Shown: in pieces, positions 7,576 through 16,337 of the stretch
How the letters are laid out: every line of letters starts with the position of its first letter
How positions within the stretch are numbered: the first letter of the stretch is position 1
Source: Streptomyces pyxinae
Lineage (GTDB): Bacteria > Actinomycetota > Actinomycetes > Streptomycetales > Streptomycetaceae
Direction of reading: 5' to 3'
Length of the DNA: 64,000 bases
NCBI RefSeq assembly: GCF_024756275.1
Contig: NZ_JANUGQ010000015.1
Span: 117,057-181,056 of the forward strand
The notes under the pieces: model-generated
What the model saw: the letters and a program-made list of their open reading frames with translations, nothing else
What the model was told of the DNA's origin: nothing
Databases searched by the model: none
Translations under genes and position numbers: made by a program

Positions 7576-9747
7576 TCAGCCGGCCTCGGCCGTCCCCCGG
7601 TGGTGGGTCCGGCACACGTCGTAGACGCCCGGTACGTCGCGCAGCACGCGCAGCAGCCCCGGCAGTTCCTCCGGGTCCGGCAGCCGGAGGGCGTAGGTGT
7701 GGCGGACGCGCTGCCGGCGGGGTGGCTCCACGGTGGCCGAGACGACCGACACCCCGGCCGTGGCGATGGCCTCGGTCAGGTCGGCGAGCAGCCGGGGCCG
7801 GCCGAACGACTCCACCACCAGGGTGACCCGGCACCCGGCCGCCTCACTCCAGCGCGCCCCGACCGGCGCCCGCCCGGCCGCCGTCATCCGGCGCGCGGTG
7901 AAGCACCCGGCCCGGTGCACGGTGACCGCCCCGCCGTGGACCGGGAAGCCGGTGACCGCGTCCGGCGGCACCGGGGCGCAGCAGCCGGCCAGCCGGACGC
8001 CCGTGGCGCCGGGCAGGTCCACCTCGATGTCGTCCGGCCGGGGCCGGCCCCCCGGGGTGCCGCTCCGGTCGGCCGGGACCCGGCGCCGGGGTACGTCGGG
8101 CGCCGGGGCGGACTCTGGGTGGGCGGTGAGCCAGCGGGCGATGGCCAGCCGGGCGGCCGGTGTCCGGGCGTGCTCCAGCCAGTCCGGCGAGGGCCCGGAG
8201 GCGGCGTCGTGGGCGAGCAGCAGCCGCACCGCGTCACCGTCGGCCAGGACCGTGGAGAGCACGGCCAGCCGGCCGTTGACATGGGCGCCCACGCAGCGGT
8301 GGGCCTCCTCGCCGTGCTGCGCGTAGGCGGCGTCCACACAGGTGGCCCCGGACGGCAGGCCGAGCGCGCCGCCGTCCGGCCCGAAGACGGTGATCTCCGC
8401 GTCCTGGGCCAGATCGTCGCGGAGCGAGGTCCAGAAGGTGTCGGGGTCGGGGGTGGCCCGCTGCCAGTCGAGCAGCCGGGACAGCCACCCCGGCCGGGTC
8501 GGGTCGGCCCGCTCCCCGTCCTCGGCGCCCCCGGCCCCCTCGGTGCTCCCGGCCTCCCCGGCGGCGCCTGCCCCGGGGGTATCGGCGGTGTCCGCGGGGT
8601 GGTCGCCCTCGGCCGGGACGGCGTACGGATTGCCGAGGGCGACCACCCCGGCCTCGGCCACCGTGTGCATCCGGCGGGTACGGATGAGGACGTCGGCCAC
8701 CGCCCCGCCGGGCGCGGCGACCGCGGTGTGCAGCGACTGGTAGAGGTTGAACTTGGGAGCGGCGATGAAGTCCCTGAACTCGGAGATCAGCGGGGTGAAA
8801 CAGGTGTGCAGCTCGCCCAGGACCGCATAGCAGTCGGCGTCCTCGCCGACCAGGATCAGCAGCCGGCCGAAGTCGCCCGCGCGCAGCTCGCCGCGTTTGA
8901 TCCGGACCCGGTGGACCGACACGAAGTGCCGCGGCCTGACCAGCACTTCGGCGGCGACACCGGCCTCCTTCAGCGTCGTGCCGATCCGCTCCGCCAGCAC
9001 GTCGAGCACCTCGATGGCGGACGGATTGCGGGCCACGAGCGCGCGGGTGTCCTCGTACTCCGCCGGGTGGAGGACGGCGAAGACCAGGTCCTCCAGCTCG
9101 GTCTTGAGCGCCTGGACCCCGAGGCGTTCGGCCAGCGGGATCAGCACGTCCCGGGTCACCTTGGCGATCCGGACCTGCTTCTCGGGCCGCATCACGCCGA
9201 GGGTGCGCATGTTGTGCAGCCGGTCGGCCAGTTTGATCGACATCACCCGGACGTCGTTACCGGTGGCGACGAGCATCTTGCGGAAGGTCTCGGGCTCGGC
9301 GGCGGCCCCGTAGTCGACCTTCTCCAACTTGGTCACCCCGTCGACCAGATAGCGCACCTCGGCGCCGAACTCCGCCCCCACCTGGTCGAGCGTCAGCTCG
9401 GTGTCCTCCACGGTGTCGTGCAGCAGGGCGGCGGTCAACGTGGTGGTCTCGGCGCCGAGTTCGGCGAGGATCAGGGTGACGGCGAGCGGATGGGTGATGT
9501 AGGGATCGCCGCTCTTGCGGAACTGGCCGCGGTGCGAGGACTCGGCCAGCATGTATGCCCGCCGCAGCACGGCGAGATCGGCGTCCGGGTGGTGGGCGCG
9601 GTGGACGTCGGCCACATGGCCGATGGCATCGGGCAACCGGTCGCGCGCCGTGGGACCGAGCACCGCGGCGCGGCCGAGTCTGCGCAGATCGAAGCGTGGA
9701 CCGCGGCGGCGGCTGGGGGCGGTGGGATGCGTGGCCTCTGCGCTCAT
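7576..9747 (-). CDS. rshA: RelA/SpoT homologue RshA, (p)ppGpp hydrolase/synthetase
   Basis: The 723-residue product has the long RSH order. The N-terminal HD hydrolase domain is intact (SHRGQFRKSGDPYITHP, LLHDTVEDT near residue 109, KLADRLHNMRTL). It is followed by the synthetase domain (about 250-370), an acidic Gly/Ala-rich insert (about 375-415), a TGS-like domain and a C-terminal ACT domain. Synthetase signatures are divergent: the usual PNGYQSLHT-like motif reads FNLYQSLHT and the catalytic E of (E)VQIRT appears as D in ADVLIRT. Streptomyces encode RelA elsewhere plus this shorter RshA, which is why the symbol is used. ATG 9747 has GGAGGT 5 nt upstream. Confidence 0.9.
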   Translation of the reverse strand: MSAEATHPTAPSRRRGPRFDLRRLGRAAVLGPTARDRLPDAIGHVADVHRAHHPDADLAVLRRAYMLAESSHRGQFRKSGDPYITHPLAVTLILAELGAETTTLTAALLHDTVEDTELTLDQVGAEFGAEVRYLVDGVTKLEKVDYGAAAEPETFRKMLVATGNDVRVMSIKLADRLHNMRTLGVMRPEKQVRIAKVTRDVLIPLAERLGVQALKTELEDLVFAVLHPAEYEDTRALVARNPSAIEVLDVLAERIGTTLKEAGVAAEVLVRPRHFVSVHRVRIKRGELRAGDFGRLLILVGEDADCYAVLGELHTCFTPLISEFRDFIAAPKFNLYQSLHTAVAAPGGAVADVLIRTRRMHTVAEAGVVALGNPYAVPAEGDHPADTADTPGAGAAGEAGSTEGAGGAEDGERADPTRPGWLSRLLDWQRATPDPDTFWTSLRDDLAQDAEITVFGPDGGALGLPSGATCVDAAYAQHGEEAHRCVGAHVNGRLAVLSTVLADGDAVRLLLAHDAASGPSPDWLEHARTPAARLAIARWLTAHPESAPAPDVPRRRVPADRSGTPGGRPRPDDIEVDLPGATGVRLAGCCAPVPPDAVTGFPVHGGAVTVHRAGCFTARRMTAAGRAPVGARWSEAAGCRVTLVVESFGRPRLLADLTEAIATAGVSVVSATVEPPRRQRVRHTYALRLPDPEELPGLLRVLRDVPGVYDVCRTHHRGTAEAG

Positions 9748-10174
9748 GGGCACCTCCGGCGGCGTCGACCGGCGGTGGGCGGGCAGGGCGAGCCCGTCGG
9801 GCCGGTGATTGATGCTACCGAGCCCACCACGGACCGCAGTGCCGCTCTCGCTCAGCGTGAGACAGACCACTCGTTCGAGCGAAGTGCGCCCGGGATCCCG
9901 TTACCTGCCCCCGGACCCGCTCGCCACCGGGCCCCGCCCCTCGCTCCCCCACGGCGCCGCCGCCACACGCGAAGGCGCGCCCCACGACGGCCGGCACGAC
10001 GCGCGCGTACGGCGACCGGTACGACGGCCCGCGCGTACCGCTGCCGCCGGCTCACCGCCGTCCCGCACACCCGGTGCACCCGTATAGCCGTACACCCCGT
10101 ACAGCGGCGTTGCCGCGCCAGGACGGCCGGGGACGGCCGTACCGCGCCCGCCGGGTCCGGGTCCGTCCGCGCCG
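9748..10174. other. 427-bp intergenic region between dapF and rshA
   Basis: This GC-rich spacer contains repeated GTAC-containing words (for example CGCGCGTAC twice near 10003 and 10030) but no hairpin strong enough to call a terminator and no recognisable gene. The rshA Shine-Dalgarno sequence lies at its left end; the rshA promoter should lie here but was not identified. Confidence 0.4.
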
Positions 10175-11128
10175 CTACCGCCCGTCGCCGTCCCCGGCGC
10201 CGTCCCCGGCGAGCCACCGGGGATCGATCCGGCCCTCCGCGACGATCACGGCGGGACCGGTCATGTCGACGTTTCCGTCCGGGTGTTCGGTGATCGTCAG
10301 GGTGCCGCCGAGCACCTCCACGGTGTACGTGACCGGGGTGCCGGTCTCCGCCGGGTCCAGCCCGTCCCGGCGGGCCGAGGCGACGGCCACCGCGCAGGCA
10401 CCGGTGCCGCAGGACCGGGTCTCGGCCGCGCCGCGCTCATGGACCCGCATGGCCACATGGCGGGGCCCCCGGTCCGCGACGAACTCGATGTTCACCCCGT
10501 CCGGGTAGACCCCGGCGGGCTCGTAGGCCGGCTCGGCGCGCAGCTCACCGGCGTGCGCCAGGTCCTCGACGAAGGCCACCGCGTGCGGGTTGCCCATGCT
10601 GATGTTGCGGGCGGGCCAGCTCCGACCGCCGACCGAGACGGTGACGCCGTCGGCGGACAGCACGGCCCGGCCCATGGCGACGGTGACGTCACCGTTCTTG
10701 GCGTGCTCGGCGTTCCCGGCGTTCTTGGCGTGCTCGGCGTTCTCGGCGTGCTCGGCGTTCTTGGCGAGGTGCACGCGCCTGACCCCGGAGCGGGTGGCCA
10801 CGGCCAGGTCTCCGGCGGTGACCAGACCGGCGTGCTCCAGGTAACGGGCGAACACCCGGACGCCGTTGCCGCACATCTCCGCGACCGAGCCGTCCGCGTT
10901 CCGGTAGTCCATGAACCACTCGGCCTCGCCGGCCATGGCCCGCGCCTCCGGGTGCGCGGCCGAGCGGACCACGTGCAGCACGCCGTCCCCGCCGATTCCG
11001 GCCCGGCGGTCGCAGACCCTGGCGACCAGGGCGGCGGGCAGGTCGAGGGCGTTGTCCGGGTCCGGCAGGATCACGAAGTCGTTCTCGGTGCCGTGCCCCT
11101 TGAGGAAGGGGAGAGGTGCGCTGATCAC
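10175..11128 (-). CDS. dapF: Diaminopimelate epimerase
   Basis: DapF interconverts LL- and meso-diaminopimelate for lysine and peptidoglycan synthesis. About 317 residues. The start region FLKGHGTENDFVI and both catalytic cysteines are present (MCGNGVR near residue 85 and SCGTGACA near residue 237), so it should be active. Between the domains lies a 24-residue repeat of AKN/AEH-type tripeptides encoded by eight 9-bp units, which is unusual for this enzyme. Start: GTG 11128 lies 7 nt after a good -10 hexamer (TACGAT, 11141-11136), suggesting leaderless translation. ATG 11137 overlaps that hexamer and is the alternative. No Shine-Dalgarno sequence is well placed for either. Confidence 0.93.
   Translation of the reverse strand: MISAPLPFLKGHGTENDFVILPDPDNALDLPAALVARVCDRRAGIGGDGVLHVVRSAAHPEARAMAGEAEWFMDYRNADGSVAEMCGNGVRVFARYLEHAGLVTAGDLAVATRSGVRRVHLAKNAEHAENAEHAKNAGNAEHAKNGDVTVAMGRAVLSADGVTVSVGGRSWPARNISMGNPHAVAFVEDLAHAGELRAEPAYEPAGVYPDGVNIEFVADRGPRHVAMRVHERGAAETRSCGTGACAVAVASARRDGLDPAETGTPVTYTVEVLGGTLTITEHPDGNVDMTGPAVIVAEGRIDPRWLAGDGAGDGDGR
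10694..10765 (-). repeat. Eight-copy 9-bp minisatellite inside dapF
   Basis: Eight tandem 9-bp units alternate mainly between GTTCTTGGC and GTGCTCGGC (plus-strand reading). On the coding strand they give tripeptides AKN, AEH, AEN, AEH, AKN, AGN, AEH, AKN. The unit is a multiple of three, so copy changes keep the frame. It lies in the region linking the two lobes of the epimerase. Confidence 0.95.
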
Positions 11129-11262
11129 GCCCTCCATCGTACGGGCCGGGTGTGACGGCGCCGCCCCGGCCGCCGCACGGGGGCACGGGGGCAGGGTGAC
11201 TGGAAGGACGGACGCGGGACCGCGGCAGGGCGGGATCCCGGGAGGGCCGGCGTCCGGCCCGC

Positions 11263-11733
11263 TCAGCGGAGCCGGGCGACCCGCAGGACGGCCAGCGCGA
11301 CCAGCAGCGCGGCCCCGGCGACGTACAGGGCGATCACCCGCCAGTCGGGGCGCTCCCCGGAGCCGCGGGACGGCAGGCCCGGCCAGGTGTGGCCGACCCG
11401 GCGGGCGGCCATCAGACCCCAGCCGGCCGCGCAGCCGCTGAGCAGCAGCCCCAGCATGGCGAGGACGGCACCGCCGTCGCCCGAGCCGAAGGCCAGCGGG
11501 AAGGCGAACATCAGCGAGCCGAGCGCCGCGAGTCCCACGATGGGGGCCAGCTGCCAGATCCGCAGCCGGCGCTGCGGACGCAGCTCGACCTCGACCTCGC
11601 CGGGCGGGACGTCCTGGTTGCCGTCCTCGGTCAGCTCCGGCCCGTCCGGGCTCAGCCCCGGCGCCGGCCGCGCCCCGGCGGACTCCGGCGCACCGTGCTC
11701 TCCCGTGTCGCGAGGGCCGGCCTCCATCGCCAC
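11263..11733 (-). CDS. Hypothetical integral membrane protein
   Basis: The 156-residue protein has a disordered acidic N-terminus (about 50 residues) followed by a basic patch (RPQRRLRIW). Three hydrophobic helices follow: IVGLAALGSLMFAFPLAF, VLAMLGLLLSGCAAGW and VIALYVAGAALLVALAVL. GTG 11733 has GGAGG about 5 nt upstream; an ATG two codons later (11727) is also possible. It sits between miaA and dapF on the same strand. No family was recognised; the position is typical of a conserved actinobacterial membrane protein of unknown role. Confidence 0.75.
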   Translation of the reverse strand: MAMEAGPRDTGEHGAPESAGARPAPGLSPDGPELTEDGNQDVPPGEVEVELRPQRRLRIWQLAPIVGLAALGSLMFAFPLAFGSGDGGAVLAMLGLLLSGCAAGWGLMAARRVGHTWPGLPSRGSGERPDWRVIALYVAGAALLVALAVLRVARLR

Positions 11734-11832
11734 GCGCCCTCCCCCACTCGGAATCCACTGGTCGATCGCTCGATGATGGCACGGCCCGGGGCGCCGGAAT
11801 GACGAGCGGGGCGTCCCGATGCCATCACGTGA

Positions 11833-12771
11833 TCAGGCTGTAATCGCTCGTTCGACCAACGCCAGCGCCTCTCGCGGGAGTTCCTCGCGGTCGGTGGCGG
11901 CGCCGCTCAGCCAGTGGACCCGCGGATCGCGGCGGAACCAGGAGTCCTGGCGCCGGGCGAAGCGCTTGGTGGCGCGGACGGTCTCGGCGCGGGCCGCCTC
12001 CTCCGTGCACTCCCCCGCGAGCGCCGCCAGCACCTGCTGGTAGCCGAGGGCGCGCGAGGCGGTGCGGCCCTCGCGCAGCCCGGCCGCCTCCAGGGCCCGC
12101 ACCTCGTCGACGAGCCCGGCCTCCCACATCCGGTCCACCCGGACGGTGATCCGCTCGTCCAGCTCGGGCCGGGCCACGTCCACGCCGATCTGCACGGTGT
12201 CGTAGACCGGGTCGGGGCCGGGGAGGTTGGCGGTGAAGGGCCGGCCGGTGATCTCGATGACCTCCAGGGCCCGGACGATCCGGCGGCCGTTGCCGGCCAG
12301 GATGGCCCGGGCGGCGGCGGGGTCGGCGGCGGCCAGCCGGGCGTGCAGGACGCCGGAGCCGCGCTCCGCGAGCTCGGCCTCCAGCCGGGCCCGCACGGCC
12401 GCGTCGGTTCCGGGGAACTCCAGCGCGTCGATCGCCCCGCGTACGTACAGCCCCGAGCCGCCCACCAGGATCGGGTACCGGCCCGCGGCGAGCAGCCGGT
12501 CGATCTCGGCGCGGGCGAGCCGCTGGTACTCCGCGACGCTGGCCGCCTCCGTGACGTCCCAGACGTCCAGGAGGTGGTGCGGCACTCCGCCGCGCTCACC
12601 GGGCGTCAGCTTGGCGGTGCCGATGTCCATCCCCCGGTAGAGCTGCATGGAGTCGGCGTTGACGACTTCGCCGCCGAGCTTCTCCGCCAGGAGGACACCC
12701 AGATCGGACTTTCCGGCCGCCGTGGGGCCGACGACGGCGATGACCCGCGGCGCGGGAGCTGCACTTCTCAC
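11833..12771 (-). CDS. miaA: tRNA dimethylallyltransferase
   Basis: MiaA adds a dimethylallyl group to A37 of tRNAs reading UNN codons. The 312-residue length matches the family. The P-loop GPTAAGKSDLG lies near residue 14, followed by NADSMQLYRGMDIGTAKL, the GGSGLYVRGAID segment and the C-terminal KRFARRQDSWFRRD motif that contacts tRNA. The GTG at 12771 is chosen because homology starts directly after it; longer upstream readings are arginine-rich noise. MiaB, which methylthiolates the same base, is encoded 2 kb upstream in the same orientation. Confidence 0.95.
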   Translation of the reverse strand: MRSAAPAPRVIAVVGPTAAGKSDLGVLLAEKLGGEVVNADSMQLYRGMDIGTAKLTPGERGGVPHHLLDVWDVTEAASVAEYQRLARAEIDRLLAAGRYPILVGGSGLYVRGAIDALEFPGTDAAVRARLEAELAERGSGVLHARLAAADPAAARAILAGNGRRIVRALEVIEITGRPFTANLPGPDPVYDTVQIGVDVARPELDERITVRVDRMWEAGLVDEVRALEAAGLREGRTASRALGYQQVLAALAGECTEEAARAETVRATKRFARRQDSWFRRDPRVHWLSGAATDREELPREALALVERAITA

Positions 12772-13048
12772 CGCCCCAGTCTCGCAAACCTCCCAGGTCG
12801 TCCCCGAACGAGCTACGTGACGGCACGGAAACGGCCTCGTTGCCTGTTGCGAGATTCCCGCCGCCGACGCCCGGGACCGGCCCGGCAGCCCGCCGGAGGC
12901 CCCGGGGCGCCCGCGACCGCCGCGGACCCACCGGCCGGTCACGGGCTCGGCCGCCACGGCCATGGAGGCCCGCCGACCGGCCGCGAACGGCCCTGAACAG
13001 GCACGACGGCGCGGAATATCACCCTCACGAGTACTCTATGGAGTGGAT

Positions 13049-13348
13049 ATGGGCTTTTTTGCACGGTTTCGCAGGAAGGGCAAGGAGTCTGCCGGCGTGG
13101 CCGCCGAGGAGTCGTCGGCCGTGGCGGTGATCACCGGCCCGGAGACGGCGGCGGGAGAGCCCGGGGCGACCGACACGCCCCCGGCGGCGGACGCCACCGA
13201 CCGCACGGCCCACCCGGCGCACCCGACCCGCGCGGCGGCCACGGAGCCCGGGGCCGCCGCCGAGGGCCTGGAGATTCCCGAGATTCCCAAGCAGCAGTCG
13301 GCCGAGGAGGCGGCGGACAACGAGGCCGGCGAAGGCGCCCGCAAGTAG
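13049..13348 (+). CDS. Small hydrophilic hypothetical protein
   Basis: A 99-residue product begins MGFFARFRRKGKESAG and then becomes Ala/Glu/Thr/Pro-rich and probably disordered, ending in EGARK. ATG 13049 is preceded by GGAG; TACTCT at 13032-13037 could serve as a -10 element. The N-terminus resembles the start of the next gene (both MGF plus a basic amphipathic stretch). No catalytic motif was seen. Codon bias at third positions supports it as a real gene. Function unknown. Confidence 0.65.
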   Translation: MGFFARFRRKGKESAGVAAEESSAVAVITGPETAAGEPGATDTPPAADATDRTAHPAHPTRAAATEPGAAAEGLEIPEIPKQQSAEEAADNEAGEGARK

Positions 13349-13381
13349 CGCCGCCGTCCGCCACTTCCCCGCGACCTCCGA

Positions 13382-13442
13382 CCGACCCGATCAGCCCGAT
13401 CATCCTGATCGACCTGATCGACACTGACGGACCCGATCGACC
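13382..13442. repeat. Cluster of short CTGATCGAC-like direct repeats
   Basis: Between the two small genes, words built on GATC recur seven or eight times (including CTGATCGAC twice in tandem near 13408-13423). This may hold a promoter or binding sites for the downstream antitoxin-like gene; nothing more can be said from sequence. Confidence 0.5.
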
Positions 13443-13459
13443 CCGAGGGAAGGTGTTCC

Positions 13460-13723
13460 ATGGGCTTTCTGGATTCGCTGAAGGCCAGGCTCGGCCCGGC
13501 CAAGGACAAGGTCTCCGACCTGGCGCAGCAGCACGGCGACAAGATCGACCACGGGCTGGACCGGGCCGCGAGGATGGTCGACCAGAGAACCAAGGGCAAG
13601 TACAGCGACCGGATCGAGTCCGGTACGGGCAGGGCGAAGGAGGCGCTGGACCGGCTCGCCCACAAGGACGACGGCCCCGGGTCGCCACCGACCCCGCCCC
13701 CACCGCCGCCCTCGGGTCACTGA
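13460..13723 (+). CDS. Antitoxin-like protein of the MT0933 (Rv0909) family
   Basis: The 87-residue protein starts MGFLDSLKARLGPAKDKVSDL and continues with amphipathic helix-forming sequence (HGDKIDHGLDRAARMVDQ), then YSDRIESGTGRAKEALDRL and a proline-rich tail. This matches the small family annotated as antitoxin after Rv0909/MT0933. In Streptomyces such genes usually stand alone without a toxin, and no toxin gene is adjacent here. AGGGAAGG precedes the ATG. A role as a toxin-antitoxin component is therefore doubtful. Confidence 0.75.
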   Translation: MGFLDSLKARLGPAKDKVSDLAQQHGDKIDHGLDRAARMVDQRTKGKYSDRIESGTGRAKEALDRLAHKDDGPGSPPTPPPPPPSGH

Positions 13724-13765
13724 TTCCCGCACCCGCCCGCCCCGGGGTGGGCGGGATCCTTCCGC

Positions 13766-13812
13766 CGCGCCGGACGGCCGGGAGGCACCGCGCCTCCCGG
13801 CCGTCCGGCGCG
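13766..13812. terminator. Bidirectional terminator between antitoxin-like and LigB-like genes
   Basis: A perfect stem of 21 bp (13766-13786 with 13792-13812) with a 5-nt loop ACCGC lies between convergent genes, 43 nt after one stop and 115 nt after the other. It is the strongest hairpin seen in the window. Confidence 0.9.
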
Positions 13813-13927
13813 CGGTCGCGGGCCGGCGGTCGCGGTCGTGGCCGCGCGGGCGGCGGCCCGCCGCCCGTGCGCCGTGCTTTCTGCCCGGCCCGGGCCGTAC
13901 GGCACCGGGACCACTCCGGCCCGGGTC

Positions 13928-14653
13928 TCAGGACCAGGCGGCGACGGCGTAGCCGACCCCGTACGGGGCGTCCTGGTAGAGCAGCCGGCCGGTCAGGCCC
14001 GCGCCCCTGGCCGCTGCGGCCAGGATCTGCCAGGGCGCCCGGCCCATGGCCTTCAGCTCCCGGGCCAGCCGCTCGTCCAGCGCCGCCAGGGCGGCCGTGT
14101 CCGCCGCGCCCAGGGCCCGGCCGACCTCCTCGTCGAAGGGCGCGGCCCGCTCGTCCAGATAGCCGGGCGCCTTGACCGTACGGCAGGCGCTGCCGTCACC
14201 GAGGACCAGCAGCGCCACCCGGCCCGCCCGGTCCGCCAGCTCCCGGCCGGCCGGGGCGCAGCGGCCGGCGGCCAGCGCCTCGCCCGCGCCCAGACCCTCG
14301 ACCGGTGCCGCCGCCCACCGGACGCGGTCCAGCAGCCAGGCGCCGACGGCCAGCGGGGCGGGCAGCGGCGGCCCCTCCGGCACGGACGGTCCTGGCGCCC
14401 CCAGGCGTACGTCCAGGTCCACGCCGAAGCCTCGGAAGCTCCCCGGCGTCCCGGCGGGGTACCGCACCGGGCCCTCGGCTCCGGCCCGGGGGTCCGGCCC
14501 GACCACCACCAGCAGGTCCGGGCGGGCGGCGGCCAGCACGCCCAGGGCGTCGGAGCAGGCGGCCCGGGCCGCGTCGAGTTCGGGCGCGGCACCGGCGGCG
14601 ACCTCGGGCACCAGCAGCGGCGGGCAGGGACAGACGGCGGCGGCGACAAGCAT
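13928..14653 (-). CDS. LigB-like class III extradiol dioxygenase fold protein
   Basis: The 241-residue product starts MLVAAAVCPCPPLLVPEVA and contains LLVVVGPDPR and VALLVLGDGSAC segments, resembling the catalytic subunit B-like domain of class III extradiol ring-cleavage enzymes. Several His residues that bind iron in LigB are not apparent (for example DGSAC where DH-type motifs are common), so catalytic activity is uncertain. It lies directly downstream of miaB on the same strand (145-bp gap), a conserved neighbourhood in streptomycetes. Its role is unknown. Confidence 0.75.
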   Translation of the reverse strand: MLVAAAVCPCPPLLVPEVAAGAAPELDAARAACSDALGVLAAARPDLLVVVGPDPRAGAEGPVRYPAGTPGSFRGFGVDLDVRLGAPGPSVPEGPPLPAPLAVGAWLLDRVRWAAAPVEGLGAGEALAAGRCAPAGRELADRAGRVALLVLGDGSACRTVKAPGYLDERAAPFDEEVGRALGAADTAALAALDERLARELKAMGRAPWQILAAAARGAGLTGRLLYQDAPYGVGYAVAAWS

Positions 14654-14798
14654 GATCCGCAGCGTAACCGCTGGGCCGGGGCCGGTCCGGCTCCGTGGCC
14701 CGGCCGGGCGGCTCCGGCCCGGTGGCCCGGCCCCCGGCTCCGGATCGGCACCTGTCTCCCGGCCGGGGCGACGAATCGCGAGCCGCCGGACCGGTGGC

Positions 14799-16331
14799 TC
14801 AGGCGACCGTGCAGCCGCCCGCGACCGGCGGCAGCGGGGCCGGGACGCCGATCTTCGGCAGACCCAGCAGGACGCCCTGCGGCTTGGCGGCCCCGGCGGC
14901 GTTCCGCTTCTCCCAGGCGTCCCCCGCCCGGGTGCGCCGGACGGCGGTGGTGGGGCCCTCCGCCAGCAGGTGGTGCGGGGCGGCGTAGGTGATCTCCACG
15001 GTCACCACATCACCCGGGCGCACCTCCTCGGCCGGCTTGGTGAAGTGCACCAGCCGGTTGTCGGGGGCGCGGCCGGAGAGCCGGTGGGTGGTGTCGTCCT
15101 TGCGGCCCTCGCCCTCGGCCACCATGACCTCCAGGGTGCGGCCGACCTGCCGCTTGTTCTCGGACCAGGAGATCTCCTCCTGGAGGGCGACCAGCCGCTC
15201 GTAGCGCGCCTGGACGACGGCCTTCGGAATCTGCCCGTCCATCTCGGCCGCCGGGGTGCCCGGACGCTTGGAGTACTGGAAGGTGAACGCCTGGGCGAAC
15301 CGGGCCTCCCGGACCACGTGCATGGTCTGCTCGAAGTCCTCCTCGGTCTCGCCGGGGAAGCCCACGATGATGTCGGTGGAGATGGCGGCGTGCGGAATGG
15401 CGGCGCGCACCTTCTCGATGATCCCGAGGAACCGCTCCTGGCGGTAGGAGCGGCGCATCGCCCGGAGCACGGTGTCCGAGCCGGACTGGAGCGGCATGTG
15501 CAGCTGCGGCATCACATTGGGCGTCTCGGCCATGGCGGCGATCACGTCGTCGGTGAAGTCACGGGGGTGCGGCGAGGTGAAGCGGACCCGCTCCAGCCCA
15601 CCGATCGTCCCGCAGGCCCGCAGCAGCTTGGAGAACGCCTCGCGGTCACCGATGTCGGAGCCGTACGCGTTGACGTTCTGGCCGAGCAGGGTGATCTCCG
15701 AGACGCCCTCGGCGACCAGCGCCTCGATCTCCGCGAGGATGTCGCCGGGGCGCCGGTCCTTCTCCTTGCCGCGCAGCGCGGGGACGATGCAGAAGGTGCA
15801 GGTGTTGTTGCAGCCGACCGAGATGGAGACCCAGGCCGCGTACGCCGACTCGCGGCGGGTCGGGAGCGTGGAGGGGAACGCCTCCAGCGACTCCGCGATC
15901 TCGATCTGGGCTTCCTCCTGCACCCGGGCGCGCTCCAGCAGGACCGGCAGCTTGCCGATGTTGTGCGTGCCGAAGACGACGTCGACCCAGGGGGCCCTGC
16001 TGACGATGGTGTCGCGGTCCTTCTGGGCCAGACAGCCGCCGACCGCGATCTGCATGCCGGGGCGGCGGGTCTTCATCGGGGCGAGCCGGCCCAGGTTGCC
16101 GTACAGCTTGTTGTCGGCGTTCTCCCGGACCGCGCAGGTGTTGAAGACCACCACGTCGGCGTCGCCGTCGGAGCCCTCGGGCGCGCGGACGTACCCGGCG
16201 CCCTCCAGGAGCCCGGAGAGCCGCTCGGAGTCGTGGACGTTCATCTGGCACCCGTAGGTGCGCACCTCGTACGTCTTCGGCTCGTACGTCTTCGCTTCGC
16301 CCACTGCCTGGCTCCGGTCGCTGCTGGTCAT
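14799..16331 (-). CDS. miaB: tRNA-2-methylthio-N6-dimethylallyladenosine synthase
   Basis: MiaB is a radical-SAM methylthiotransferase acting after MiaA on A37. The 510-residue product has the N-terminal UPF0004 domain (YGCQMNVHDSER, VFNTCAVRENA, GCLAQKD) carrying three cluster cysteines, the radical-SAM motif CNNTCTFC near residue 174, and a C-terminal TRAM domain (DNRLVHF). ATG 16331 has no Shine-Dalgarno sequence, but TACCCT lies 6 nt upstream (16343-16338), predicting a leaderless mRNA. A 13-bp palindrome GTGTCCCGGACAC (16348-16360) sits where the -35 would be. Confidence 0.95.
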   Translation of the reverse strand: MTSSDRSQAVGEAKTYEPKTYEVRTYGCQMNVHDSERLSGLLEGAGYVRAPEGSDGDADVVVFNTCAVRENADNKLYGNLGRLAPMKTRRPGMQIAVGGCLAQKDRDTIVSRAPWVDVVFGTHNIGKLPVLLERARVQEEAQIEIAESLEAFPSTLPTRRESAYAAWVSISVGCNNTCTFCIVPALRGKEKDRRPGDILAEIEALVAEGVSEITLLGQNVNAYGSDIGDREAFSKLLRACGTIGGLERVRFTSPHPRDFTDDVIAAMAETPNVMPQLHMPLQSGSDTVLRAMRRSYRQERFLGIIEKVRAAIPHAAISTDIIVGFPGETEEDFEQTMHVVREARFAQAFTFQYSKRPGTPAAEMDGQIPKAVVQARYERLVALQEEISWSENKRQVGRTLEVMVAEGEGRKDDTTHRLSGRAPDNRLVHFTKPAEEVRPGDVVTVEITYAAPHHLLAEGPTTAVRRTRAGDAWEKRNAAGAAKPQGVLLGLPKIGVPAPLPPVAGGCTVA

Positions 16332-16337
16332 GGAACC

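Noticed and set aside
10694..10765. CRISPR or regulatory iterons
   Set aside because: Nine-bp units without spacers lying in frame within dapF; a coding minisatellite explains them.
13049..13723. Toxin-antitoxin pair formed by the two small genes
   Set aside because: Only the second resembles an antitoxin family; the first is a disordered charged protein with no toxin fold, and the genes have separate leaders.
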